Shown here one piece after another: positions 10,116-18,561 of a stretch of 64,000 nucleotides of DNA. This DNA comes from Salidesulfovibrio onnuriiensis. Its GTDB lineage: Bacteria; Desulfobacterota; Desulfovibrionia; Desulfovibrionales; Desulfovibrionaceae. A program made the translations under genes and the position numbers. Under the pieces are notes generated by a model. It did not search any database, was not told the origin of the DNA, and worked only from the letters and a program-made list of their open reading frames with translations. The stretch spans positions 62,001-126,000 of the forward strand of contig NZ_CP040751.1 of NCBI RefSeq assembly GCF_008001235.1, given 5' to 3'. Numbering within the stretch: the first letter of the stretch is position 1; each line of letters opens with the position of its first letter.

Positions 10116-11261
10116 CTACCACTTGAACTGAGTGGTCTGACGCCAGGTGTAGTAAGCGGGATCGCGGAAGTCGTCGATCAGGTGTTCGGAGAACTCGAGG
10201 TCGCAAACTTCGAAGAAGCGTTCCCAACCGATACGGGTAGCCCAGTCGCCCAGGCGCTCGTACTTGTTGGCGCCTTCAGAGTAGGCGGTGAGGATACGCT
10301 TGATGACGTCGGTCATTTCAGGCCAACGCGGGGTGTTGTTCGGCAGGAACGGAACAACAACCTTGGAGAAGGCCGGCTTGGTGATGCGGTTGGAAACCTT
10401 ACCACCAACCATCAGTGCGATACCGTCGCCTTCCTTGTCCGCCAGGGGCAGGGAAGGACACATGGTGTAGCAGTTACCGCAGAACATGCAGCGTTCTTCC
10501 TTGATGGCCACGGTCTTGTAGTCCTTGCCATCGACTTCGACCTTGGACGGACGCACGGCGCCGGTGGGGCATGCAGCCACTGCCAGCGGGATTTCGCACA
10601 GGTTGTCCAGGTACTTGTGGTCGATGATGGGCGGCTTGCGGTGGATACCGAGGATAGCGATGTCGGAGCAGTGCACGGCGCCGCACATGTTCAGGCAGCA
10701 AGCCATGGAGATGCGCACCGGAGCGGGCAGCTTCATGTCGGTGAACTGGTCGAACACGGCGTCCATGGTGGCCTTAACGGTACCGGAAGCGTCGGTTGCC
10801 GGAGTGTGGCAGTGGACCCAGCCCTGGGTGTGGACGATGTTGGACACACCAGCGCCGGTGCCGCCCACGGGGAACTTGAAGGAACCGCCGGGGAACTTCT
10901 GGTCGTTGAGGAACTTCTTCAGATCCTTGGCCTTGCCTTCGTCTTCCACCATGAACTCGATGTTGTTACGAGTGGTGAAGCGCAGGTAGCCGTCGCACCA
11001 CTGGTCGGCGATGTCGCAGATCTCACGGATGTGAGTGACGGACATCAGACGTGCGGTACCGCAACGAACGGTGTATACGGCGTCGCCGGATTCGGCCACG
11101 TGCTTGAGCACACCGGGTTCCAGGATTTCATGGTAAACCCATTTGCCGAAGTTCTTCTTGATGACCGGCTGGAGGAACTCAGTGAAGTGCTGAGGCCCGA
11201 TGTCCGAGATCCGGTTTTCCATCGGTTTTTCAGGATTGTATCCAGAAGAGATAAAAGCCAT
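10116..11261 (-). CDS. dsrB: Dissimilatory sulfite reductase beta subunit
   Basis: 381 residues, full length. It carries a Cys-bearing HCHTPATD segment, the CCLNMCG box that ligates the [4Fe-4S]-sirohaem centre, and an inserted ferredoxin domain near residues 240-275 (CPTGAVRPS, then [13 protein letters not shown]). With DsrA it forms the cytoplasmic alpha2beta2 enzyme that reduces sulfite, handing the product to DsrC. In this family the beta subunit holds the catalytically active sirohaem. The gene follows dsrA by 15 bases. Confidence 0.98.
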   Translation of the reverse strand: MAFISSGYNPEKPMENRISDIGPQHFTEFLQPVIKKNFGKWVYHEILEPGVLKHVAESGDAVYTVRCGTARLMSVTHIREICDIADQWCDGYLRFTTRNNIEFMVEDEGKAKDLKKFLNDQKFPGGSFKFPVGGTGAGVSNIVHTQGWVHCHTPATDASGTVKATMDAVFDQFTDMKLPAPVRISMACCLNMCGAVHCSDIAILGIHRKPPIIDHKYLDNLCEIPLAVAACPTGAVRPSKVEVDGKDYKTVAIKEERCMFCGNCYTMCPSLPLADKEGDGIALMVGGKVSNRITKPAFSKVVVPFLPNNTPRWPEMTDVIKRILTAYSEGANKYERLGDWATRIGWERFFEVCDLEFSEHLIDDFRDPAYYTWRQTTQFKW

Positions 11262-11276
11262 GTCTGTTTCCCCCTT

Positions 11277-12596
11277 TTAGCGCTGGTGGCGTTTACGGAA
11301 GTCTTCGATGTCGCGTTCCCAACCGCCTTCAACCTCATCAGCCTTCCAGAAGATGTAGGGGTTGTGGCGCGGTTCCTGAACCATGCGTGCATCAATGGGC
11401 ACGCCAGCAGCATTGGCAAGGGCTGCGAAACCGAGGCGCTTCATGGTTTCACCGATGCGCTCGCGGTTCTTGCCTTCTTCCATCCACCAATCCCAAACGC
11501 CTTCAACGACGTCCTTGATGGCCTGGAAGTCATCGTCCTTGTTCACTTCGACGAACGGGACGAGCAGGGAGCCCATCTGCGGACCGTCGAGGATCGGGGC
11601 CTTTGCGCCGCAAAGGATGGAACAACCGGTGTCTTCACCGATGCGCAGTGCGCGCGGCATGGTGTTGATGCAGTGCATGCAACGGACACATTCCTTGTTG
11701 TCGATGGCCAGCTTGCCGCCTTCGAAGGTGATGGCGCCGGACGGACACAGGTTGACGACTTCCTTGACGATGTCGAACTTGCCCCAATCGCGGCCGGCGT
11801 GTGCGCCGGCGTTGGGTGCGATCTCGCCGCCAACGTAAGCGGCAACGGCTTCCTGGTCGACGCGGATGTTGTCGCGCCAGGTGCCGAGGAAGGAAAGGTC
11901 GGAGCGGGCAATGGCAGCCACGCAGCCGTTCGGGCAGGCGTCGAACTTGAACTTGAACTTGTACGGGAATGCCGGGCGGTGCAGTTCGTCCTGGTATTCC
12001 TGGGTCAGGTTGTAGCACAGTTCCTGAGAGTCGTAACAGGCGTATTCACAACGGGACATACCCATGCAGGCTGCCGGAGTACGCAGGTTGGAACCGGAAC
12101 CACCGAGGTCGTTGTTCATGTTGTGGGTCAGTTCGAAGAAGATTTCTTCGAGCTGCGGGGTCTGGGTGCCGAGCAGCACGATGTCGCCGGTGGCGCCATG
12201 CATGTTGGTCAGACCGGAACCGCGAAGTTCCCAGATGTCGCAAAGGTCGCGCAGGAACTTGGTGGTGTAGAACTTACCAGCAGGCTGGGCCACACGAATG
12301 GTATGGAAGTGAGCCACGCCGGGGAACTGTTCGGGCTGGTCGCAGTAACGACCGATGACGCCGCCGCCGTAACCGAAAACGCCGACGATACCGCCGTGTT
12401 TCCAGTGGGTTTCACCGTCGTTGTAGGACAACTCGAGAACACCGAGAAGATCGTCAGGGCAGTCAGCGGGAACCTGGTATTCAATGCCCTTCTCGTTCTT
12501 GGCGCGAGTTTCGGCCTCCTGTTTGACGTCGGACACAAAGCTGGGCCACGGGCCGCTTTCCAGCTGGTCCAACATAGGAGTTTTGTGTTTCGCCAT
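11277..12596 (-). CDS. dsrA: Dissimilatory sulfite reductase alpha subunit
   Basis: 439 residues, close to the Desulfovibrio protein. The sirohaem/[4Fe-4S] motif is present as C-x5-C (CMGMSRC) and C-x3-C (CPNGC), with a ferredoxin insert CPSGAITFE...CVRCMHC. The start MAKHKTPML at 12596 is preceded by GGAGG with an 8-base spacer; a short upstream in-frame ATG at 12611 overlaps that ribosome-binding site and is rejected. It is the first gene of dsrA-dsrB-dsrD, the core of sulfate respiration, with a promoter about 170 bases upstream. Confidence 0.98.
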   Translation of the reverse strand: MAKHKTPMLDQLESGPWPSFVSDVKQEAETRAKNEKGIEYQVPADCPDDLLGVLELSYNDGETHWKHGGIVGVFGYGGGVIGRYCDQPEQFPGVAHFHTIRVAQPAGKFYTTKFLRDLCDIWELRGSGLTNMHGATGDIVLLGTQTPQLEEIFFELTHNMNNDLGGSGSNLRTPAACMGMSRCEYACYDSQELCYNLTQEYQDELHRPAFPYKFKFKFDACPNGCVAAIARSDLSFLGTWRDNIRVDQEAVAAYVGGEIAPNAGAHAGRDWGKFDIVKEVVNLCPSGAITFEGGKLAIDNKECVRCMHCINTMPRALRIGEDTGCSILCGAKAPILDGPQMGSLLVPFVEVNKDDDFQAIKDVVEGVWDWWMEEGKNRERIGETMKRLGFAALANAAGVPIDARMVQEPRHNPYIFWKADEVEGGWERDIEDFRKRHQR

Positions 12597-12714
12597 TCCC
12601 TTAACCTCCATTGTTTGATTAAGATGTTGCCATCAACCGTTATACCGTCCGAGCGAAACGAAGACCAAGTCAAGCCAGGTTTCCCGGACGTCTGTCCTCC
12701 AAACGTAATAAACA

Positions 12715-12745
12715 ACGAATGATGGGAAAACACCCCATAATTCGT
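12715..12745 (-). promoter_or_regulatory. Leader stem-loop upstream of dsrA
   Basis: An inverted repeat with 12-bp arms and one mismatch (ACGAATGATGGG/CCCATAATTCGT, 7-base loop) lies about 120 bases before the dsrA start. On the minus strand it is followed by the T-rich TTGTTTATT. It could be an attenuator, a protein-binding site or an mRNA-stabilising hairpin in the dsr leader. Confidence 0.45.
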
Positions 12746-12763
12746 TAGATACGCAGGGTGCCC

Positions 12764-12793
12764 AATGTAATGGACGTTCCCCGCGCGTGTCAA
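12764..12793 (-). promoter_or_regulatory. Candidate dsrABD promoter
   Basis: Minus-strand TTGACA (12793-12788), 18-base spacer, TACATT (12769-12764). The same -10 hexamer is found at the neuB-operon promoter. It would give a leader of about 160 bases containing the stem-loop at 12715-12745. Confidence 0.45.
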
Positions 12794-12974
12794 CCCTTAA
12801 AACCCCGGAAACCCTTTGTCTATAAAGAAGATCGACCTTGTGCATTAATGCGCAAGTAGCCGAGGCTTGCCAATGATCGGCATGCAGAGTATCCACCTCT
12901 GGACATGATCGGCAAAATTGAAGGTTGAAAAACCGATACCCCAAAACCGATATCCTATCAAGCACCTCTGAAAA
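12794..12974. other. Divergent intergenic region between dsrA and the YkgJ gene
   Basis: No gene is seen here. Close to the plus-strand gene are two direct copies of AAAACCGATA (12929-12938 and 12943-12952), 14 bases apart, which could be a regulator site for the plus-strand operon. The whole gap between the two start codons is about 380 bases. Confidence 0.4.
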
Positions 12975-13652
12975 ATGGACACCCAAAACAAAAATACCTG
13001 CAAACAGTGCGGCAACTGCTGCCGGGAAGGCGGCCCCGCGCTGCATGTGGAAGACCTGGAAATCATCCGTTCGGGCCAGGGGCCGGACCTGGTTCACATC
13101 GTGACCCTGCGCCGGGGCGAGCATGCCTACGACCAGGTCACGAACAGCTTCGCGCCCCTCAAGGAGGAACTCCTCAAGCTCAAGGGCAGCCAGGGCACCT
13201 GGACCTGCACCTTCTACAGCAATGAGGCGGCCATGTGCACCATCTACGAGCACCGCCCCTCGGAATGCCGCGCCCTGAACTGCCGGGCCCCCGAGGAACT
13301 CTACGAGGTCTACACCCATGAACGGATTTCCCGCAGGGACCTGATCCCCCAGGGGCACCCCCTGCTGGAGCTCATCGACGAGCATGAACGGCAGTGTCCG
13401 GCCGAAGAGATCGCCCGGCTGGCCACTCCGGCGACAACGGGCGATGCCGAAGCAGCGGAGCGCCTGGCCCACATGGTGCGCTACGACGACGAAATCAGGA
13501 AGCTGGTGCCCGAAAAAAGCGGCATGGATCCGGAGGGAATGGACTTCTTCTTCGGCCGCCCGGTGCGCACCCTGCTCCGCCAATTCGCGACAGCCGTCAA
13601 CATCGAAAAGGGCGGCAAAATGGTTTTCCGGAAAATACCCAAAGGACAATAA
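12975..13652 (+). CDS. YkgJ family cysteine-cluster protein
   Basis: 225 residues. The N-terminus has CKQCGNCCREGG, and further on come a C near residue 78 (WTCTFY), CTIYEHRPSECR and NCRAPEE, the eight-Cys pattern of the YkgJ/UPF0153 zinc- or iron-chelating family. Its function is not established. The C-terminal third is unique and charged. It is cytoplasmic. It is followed after 4 bases by a small unknown gene and then an SGNH hydrolase, probably one operon. Confidence 0.85.
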   Translation: MDTQNKNTCKQCGNCCREGGPALHVEDLEIIRSGQGPDLVHIVTLRRGEHAYDQVTNSFAPLKEELLKLKGSQGTWTCTFYSNEAAMCTIYEHRPSECRALNCRAPEELYEVYTHERISRRDLIPQGHPLLELIDEHERQCPAEEIARLATPATTGDAEAAERLAHMVRYDDEIRKLVPEKSGMDPEGMDFFFGRPVRTLLRQFATAVNIEKGGKMVFRKIPKGQ

Positions 13653-13656
13653 TGAT

Positions 13657-13917
13657 ATGAAAGACGAACGCGGCATCTACTACACCCCGTCCCTGCAGGA
13701 TCCAGGCACCCGCATGTACGTGCGCGAAAACCAGGGGCAGGTTGAATTCCGGCTCTGGAACCCCTACCACCCCGAGGCATGGGAAAAGCACGGTTGGCTG
13801 CCCTATGCGGTCATCGAGGCCGCGGCGGAAAAGTACAAGGAGCGCGGCACGGACCGGAATCCCCTGGCGCTGTATGACTTGGCCGTGGCCAAGCGGCTCA
13901 TCGAGGACGAGGGGTAA
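13657..13917 (+). CDS. Small conserved-type hypothetical protein (86 aa)
   Basis: Not recognised. A compact soluble protein with a beta-rich N-half (GIYYTPSLQDPG, MYVRENQGQVEFRLWNPYHP) and a helical C-half (WLPYAVIEAAAEKYKERG, ALYDLAVAKRLIEDEG). The start at 13657 is supported by AAAGGA ten bases upstream and by its tight position 4 bases after the YkgJ gene; the frame is open further upstream only because of high GC. It is probably cotranscribed with its neighbours. Confidence 0.7.
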   Translation: MKDERGIYYTPSLQDPGTRMYVRENQGQVEFRLWNPYHPEAWEKHGWLPYAVIEAAAEKYKERGTDRNPLALYDLAVAKRLIEDEG

Positions 13918-13926
13918 CCGGGCGGC

Positions 13927-15000
13927 ATGCTCAAAAACCTGCTGACCATCATCGCTTCCATCGCCTGCTGCCTCCTTCTCTTGGAAGGAGGCCTGCGCTT
14001 ACTGCCGGTCAACGAGGGCCTGCTCACCCAGCCCGTGGATGAAGCCCATCCCATTGCCCACTTCAAGCCGAACCGCACCTCGACCTGGTCCCGCTTCGCC
14101 GACTTCTCCATGGTCAACACGGTCCATTCCAACAACTACGGGTTCCTCAACGACCAGGACTACGACCCGAAAGGCCGGCTCCCGCTGCTGGCCGTCATCG
14201 GCGACAGCTATGTGGAAGCGGCCATGATCCCCTATCAGGAAACCGTGCAGGGGCGCTTGGCCAGGGAACTGGAACAGCAGTGGCGGGTATACAGCTTCGG
14301 CATGTCCGGGGCGCCGCTCTCCCAGTATCTCGCCTATGCCCGCTATGCCCGGGATGAATTCCACCCGGCCAGGATGGTCTTCGTCATCGTGGGCAACGAC
14401 TTTGACGAAAGCCTGCTCAAGTACAAGAGCAGCGGAGGATTTCACTACTTTGCGGAAGACGGAACCGGTACCCTGGACCTGGTCAGGACCGACTATCATC
14501 CCTCGCTGCCGGTGCGCGTCCTGCGCCATTCCATGCTGGCCCGCTACATGGTCACCAACGCGCAGATGCAGACCCTGCTCCATCGCATTCAAAGCCTCGA
14601 CAAAAAGGCGGAGCAATTCGTGGGACAGACAGCCGCGCAAGTTTCACGGCAACGCCGGGACGATTCCCTCAAGGCCATAGACGAGTTCCTCAGGCTGGCG
14701 CCTGCATACTCAGGCCTGCCCCCCAAGGACATCATCCTGTTGCTGGACGGCATGCGCCCCCATCTCTACGCCGCGGATACGCTGAAAAAGGCGGAAGGCA
14801 GCTTTGTCGACCAGATGCGCAACCATCTTTCAAAAGAGGCTGTGCGGCTCGGCTTCAGCCTCATAGACATGCAGCCCCGGTTCATGGCCCACTACGACAC
14901 GCACGGCCAGCCATTCGAATTCCCCAAAGACGGCCACTGGAACAACCTGGGGCACCAGGTGGCGGCAGAGGCGGTTATTCAAAGCGGCCTGATTCGATAG
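13927..15000 (+). CDS. SGNH/GDSL hydrolase family protein with N-terminal membrane anchor
   Basis: 357 residues. Residues 5-20 are a hydrophobic anchor or uncleaved signal; the rest should be periplasmic. Catalytic blocks: GDSY (Ser94), a Gly at GMSGAP, GND (157-158), and a C-terminal DGHWNNLGH giving the Asp-His pair. Such proteins accompany MBOAT acyltransferases and add or remove O-acetyl groups on glycans. It faces the MBOAT gene head-on, with the stop codons 3 bases apart. A second SGNH gene lies just beyond MBOAT. Whether this one belongs to the glycan locus or to the YkgJ operon is unclear. Confidence 0.8.
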   Translation: MLKNLLTIIASIACCLLLLEGGLRLLPVNEGLLTQPVDEAHPIAHFKPNRTSTWSRFADFSMVNTVHSNNYGFLNDQDYDPKGRLPLLAVIGDSYVEAAMIPYQETVQGRLARELEQQWRVYSFGMSGAPLSQYLAYARYARDEFHPARMVFVIVGNDFDESLLKYKSSGGFHYFAEDGTGTLDLVRTDYHPSLPVRVLRHSMLARYMVTNAQMQTLLHRIQSLDKKAEQFVGQTAAQVSRQRRDDSLKAIDEFLRLAPAYSGLPPKDIILLLDGMRPHLYAADTLKKAEGSFVDQMRNHLSKEAVRLGFSLIDMQPRFMAHYDTHGQPFEFPKDGHWNNLGHQVAAEAVIQSGLIR

Positions 15001-15003
15001 GCA

Positions 15004-16398
15004 TCAGAACTGGAAATAGATGAACGGGGTGAAACCCGTGGGATAGAAGATCACCACCAGCCAGAGCAGGCTGAACAGCAGGGCTGGCGTATACCAGCCC
15101 TTTTTCGTGAGCAGCCAATCGGTCCTGGCCAGCCCTTTGGCCATGTGCAGCAGGGCCGTTCCGGCCACCACCGCCGCCACAAAGGGGTGTATCCAGATCA
15201 CGCCCGACCGGGGAACGAACATGCCTTCCAGGATGGTCCAGGCCGCCCCGAAGCTCTGGGCCCGGAAAAAGACCCAACCAACCACGGCCACGAGTATGGT
15301 ATAGCCCCAGCCGAGCAACCCGCTGACCAGGGTATGGGGAGGCCGGATCGATTCCTTGCCGAACACGAGACGTTCCGTCACCAGGCCCAGCCCGTGCAAG
15401 CCGCCCCAGAAGACAAAGGTCCAGGCGGCGCCGTGCCAGAGGCCCATGAGCAGCATGGTCAGCATCAGATTCAGGCTGGTCCTGGCCGCTCCTCCCCGAT
15501 TCCCCCCAAGGGGGATGTACAGATAGTCGCGCACCCAGGAGGAAAGCGAAATGTGCCAGCGCCTCCAGAATTCGGAAAAACTGCGCGACAGGTACGGAAA
15601 GTTGAAGTTCTCTCCCAGATCGTATCCCATCATACGGGCCGCGCCGATGGCCATGTCCGAATACCCGGAAAAATCGAAATAGATCTGGAGCGTGTAGGCG
15701 ACCACGCCCAGCCAGAGGGTGGACGTGTCCATCAAAGCGGAATTTTCGAACACGAAATCCACGTACATGGCCAGCCGGTCCGCCAGAAAAACCTTCTTGG
15801 TCAGACCGAAGGTGAACCGCCGAAAGCCCTCGTAGAGGTCATCCCGGTTCAGCGGCCTGGCCAGTGCGAGCTGCGGCAGGAAATGCGCGGCGCGCACGAT
15901 GGGCCCAGCCACCAGCTGCGGGAAAAAGGCCACGAACAATGCGAAGTCGAACAGGGACCTGCACACGGGCATTTTCCGCCGGTACACGTCTATGGTGTAG
16001 GACAGAGTCTGGAAGGTGTAAAAGGAGATGCCCACGGGCAGGATGATGTCCAGGGTTCCGGCGTGCAGCCCCACCTTCTCCAGCAAAGGCGCTGCGGACT
16101 CGATAAAGAAGTTGCAGTACTTGAAATAGCCCAGCAGGCCGAGGTTGACCACAAGGCTGGCCACCAGCAGCCATCTGCGTTTTCCCTTGTCTTCCGTGAT
16201 CTCCAGCGCCCGACCCACGCAATAGTCGGTCAGGGTGGAGAGCAGAATGAGGGACAGGAAACGGTAATCCCAATAGGCATAGAAGTAATAGCTGGCCGCC
16301 AACAGAAAGAGCTTGCGGCTCGTGTTGCTCCGGACCAAGGCGAGAAAGCCGCAGACGCAAAGGAAGAATATCAGGAATTCCAAAGAGGAAAACAACAT
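15004..16398 (-). CDS. MBOAT family O-acyltransferase (AlgI-like)
   Basis: 464 residues, polytopic with about 10-12 membrane spans. The MBOAT core is present: EFWRRWHISLSSWVRDYLY (279-293) and the catalytic His in GLWHGAAW (H322), with a second His in GGLHG (H335). The family passes acetyl groups from acetyl-CoA across the inner membrane for O-acetylation of exported polysaccharide, working with a periplasmic SGNH partner. Its start overlaps the stop of the upstream SGNH gene (TAATG), so translation is coupled. It is the last gene of the long minus-strand glycan operon. Confidence 0.92.
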   Translation of the reverse strand: MLFSSLEFLIFFLCVCGFLALVRSNTSRKLFLLAASYYFYAYWDYRFLSLILLSTLTDYCVGRALEITEDKGKRRWLLVASLVVNLGLLGYFKYCNFFIESAAPLLEKVGLHAGTLDIILPVGISFYTFQTLSYTIDVYRRKMPVCRSLFDFALFVAFFPQLVAGPIVRAAHFLPQLALARPLNRDDLYEGFRRFTFGLTKKVFLADRLAMYVDFVFENSALMDTSTLWLGVVAYTLQIYFDFSGYSDMAIGAARMMGYDLGENFNFPYLSRSFSEFWRRWHISLSSWVRDYLYIPLGGNRGGAARTSLNLMLTMLLMGLWHGAAWTFVFWGGLHGLGLVTERLVFGKESIRPPHTLVSGLLGWGYTILVAVVGWVFFRAQSFGAAWTILEGMFVPRSGVIWIHPFVAAVVAGTALLHMAKGLARTDWLLTKKGWYTPALLFSLLWLVVIFYPTGFTPFIYFQF

Positions 16399-17447
16399 TA
16401 CTCTTTTCCCTCCAGCAGCTTTCCCAGGGCCTCGGCCACCAGCGCATGCCCATGTTCATTCAGATGCCCCGCGCCGGGCCGGGAATTGGAAAAGCCGCGA
16501 GGGAAAAGGCCTTTTTTCCGGTAGAGGCGCACGAAGTCAGCGGACAGGTCGATGAACCCGACGCCCTTTCGCTTGCACAGCGCCTGAAAACGGCGCATCA
16601 GGTGCGCATCGCGGTCCTCGTCCCGCACGCTGTTCCCGCCGATTCTCGGCGTTGCCTCGGGAATGTAGATGAAGGCCAGCCAGCCCCGCCCCACGGCTTT
16701 CAGTTCCTCCAACATAAAATCCCAGGCCTTGTCCGGGGCCTCCTCACTGCGGCTCACGCCCACGGGACCGCCGGCTTCGGCCGTTTGCGGGCCGCAGGCA
16801 AAACGGAGGTCCTGGTCCTTGATCTCCCGATACGCCGCATGCAGAAAACCGAGGCGCAACTCATACACAAGCGGGGCGTAGTCCAGAGCCAGCCGCGAAG
16901 GCTCGCACAGGGATTCCTCGAACCGCCATGGGTCGGTCAAAAAGCGGCTGTGGCAGTCCACATGCCTGCCCGGAAGCACATCCTCCATTCCCGAGATCAG
17001 GATCACGTTGCCCCTGATATTGGGAAACTTCCCCTGTAACCGGGGGATCCGGTAGTAGTAGTCCGCCACATTCAGCCCGCCGCCGCCCACGGCAACCGCC
17101 TTCAAGGCCGGATTCCCGGCATTGAAGCGGGCAACGGCCCTGTCGCCGCTCGGGACCTGGACGGCGTCCACGTGGGAATCTCCCCAGAGAACGAAACAAG
17201 GCCGATCGGACAGCAGCAACACCGCGTCGTGTGCGTCCAGTCCCATGTCGCCCACGGGGATGTCGGCCCACCCCTCGCTTCGCCAGTGCACCGTGGTGCC
17301 GGGCTTGCGGACATACCCTTGCAGTACGTCGTCCCACACAACCGGGGTGATGCTGTTGAGAAAAAATGCGCTCACCGCCCAGATGAAGAGAAAGGAAAAC
17401 AGCAATCCCCCTCCCCAGCGAAGCACTATGCCCGACATGCCTCTCAT
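16398..17447 (-). CDS. Membrane-anchored SGNH-like acyl-transfer partner of MBOAT
   Basis: 349 residues with a single N-terminal membrane helix (about 8-30) and a periplasmic domain. SGNH features: WGDSHVDA with Ser91, a Gly-rich VGGGGLN block, and a C-terminal GAGHLNEHGH supplying the catalytic His. The usual GxND block is replaced by SGMED. It is AlgX/AlgJ- or PatB-like in context: translation is coupled to the MBOAT gene by a 1-base overlap and it overlaps the glycosyltransferase gene upstream by 4 bases. It probably transfers acetyl from the MBOAT protein to the glycan. Confidence 0.75.
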   Translation of the reverse strand: MRGMSGIVLRWGGGLLFSFLFIWAVSAFFLNSITPVVWDDVLQGYVRKPGTTVHWRSEGWADIPVGDMGLDAHDAVLLLSDRPCFVLWGDSHVDAVQVPSGDRAVARFNAGNPALKAVAVGGGGLNVADYYYRIPRLQGKFPNIRGNVILISGMEDVLPGRHVDCHSRFLTDPWRFEESLCEPSRLALDYAPLVYELRLGFLHAAYREIKDQDLRFACGPQTAEAGGPVGVSRSEEAPDKAWDFMLEELKAVGRGWLAFIYIPEATPRIGGNSVRDEDRDAHLMRRFQALCKRKGVGFIDLSADFVRLYRKKGLFPRGFSNSRPGAGHLNEHGHALVAEALGKLLEGKE

Positions 17448-18547
17448 CGCAGAACCTTGCTCAATAGGGATTCAATGGATTCGAACATGCGCGACAGGGA
17501 AAACCGCTCCACGATGCGGGCACGCGGATCCCCCGCCTGCCCCGCGCGGATTCGGGCCGTCATGTCCAGCATCCCCCGGGCAAGGGCCTCGGGGCTCCGG
17601 GGGGGCACCACAAGCCCGCAATCCCCCACCAGATGAGCAGCATCCCCCACATCCGTGGTCACGCAGGGAGTGCCGCAGGCCATGGCTTCGCCCAGCACAT
17701 TGGGAAAGCCCTCCGTCATGGAGGAAAGACAGCACAGATCCAGGGCGTTGTAGACCGCGGGCATGTCGGCACGGGGTCCGGCCCATATCAGACGCTCTCC
17801 GAGGGCAAGGGCGGGACCGCATTCCGCAAGCTCTTCCCGCAGGGGGCCGTCGCCCACACAGGCAAAGCGCAGGGTTTCATCCTGCTGCGCGGCCAATTCG
17901 GCGGCCTTGAAGAACGTTCCATGATCCTTCATGGGATCAAGCCGGGCCACCAGCCCCACCAGAAAAGCGTTTCCCGGGACCCTCAACTCGCGCCGCAGCG
18001 CCCTTCCCGCCTCCGGGTCGGGTGCAAACCGGTCCACGTCGAACCCGTTCGGCACAACAAGCATATTGCTCCCGTCCATGCCCCGAGACAGGGCGTGCCC
18101 CTTCCCGGCCTGCGAATTGACCATGATGCGGTCCGCAAGCGGAGAAAGACGAATCTCGAGCCAGGCCCCCAGCCGAGAGGCCCAACCGTACCGGGAAAGA
18201 TCCATGTCCGAGGAACGCACGGACCAGACGATGCGCGCGGGACGCAGGAGCGGCCTCAGGGCGGCGGCAAGTATGTTCGGGGTGCCAAGGAACGAACAGA
18301 CCGCGTCGGGCCCGAAGGAACGCACGGCGCGGACCAGCCGGAAGGAAAAAAACGGAAGGTCCCATCTCCCGGCCTTGTGAAGCTGGATGACCCGGACATT
18401 CTCCAGACGACGTTCCAGCGCGCCGCCGGGGTAATGCACGGCCACGGACACCTCGTGGCCGCGCGCGGCCAAGCCGTTGGCCGCATGAACCAGCTGGGTT
18501 TCGGCCCCGCCCACCTCAAGCGACGGGATCAGGAACAGGATACGCAT
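17444..18547 (-). CDS. Glycosyltransferase family 4 protein
   Basis: 367 residues, GT-B fold. The N-terminus MRILFLIPSLEVGGAE is the donor-fold start typical of GT4; the C-half has the E-x7-E motif (EGFPNVLGE) and ACGTPCVTTD. The start at 18547 is chosen for a GGAAG site 7 bases upstream; longer in-frame extensions overlap asnB. It transfers a sugar from a nucleotide donor with retention of configuration in cytoplasmic glycan assembly. It sits 14 bases after asnB. Confidence 0.9.
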   Translation of the reverse strand: MRILFLIPSLEVGGAETQLVHAANGLAARGHEVSVAVHYPGGALERRLENVRVIQLHKAGRWDLPFFSFRLVRAVRSFGPDAVCSFLGTPNILAAALRPLLRPARIVWSVRSSDMDLSRYGWASRLGAWLEIRLSPLADRIMVNSQAGKGHALSRGMDGSNMLVVPNGFDVDRFAPDPEAGRALRRELRVPGNAFLVGLVARLDPMKDHGTFFKAAELAAQQDETLRFACVGDGPLREELAECGPALALGERLIWAGPRADMPAVYNALDLCCLSSMTEGFPNVLGEAMACGTPCVTTDVGDAAHLVGDCGLVVPPRSPEALARGMLDMTARIRAGQAGDPRARIVERFSLSRMFESIESLLSKVLR

Positions 18548-18561
18548 GCGCCGTCTTCCGC

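Noticed and set aside
10182-12722. 846-residue plus-strand open frame opposite dsrA and dsrB
   Set aside because: It is the antisense of two certain genes in a GC-rich genome; composition is unlike a real protein and there is no start signal.
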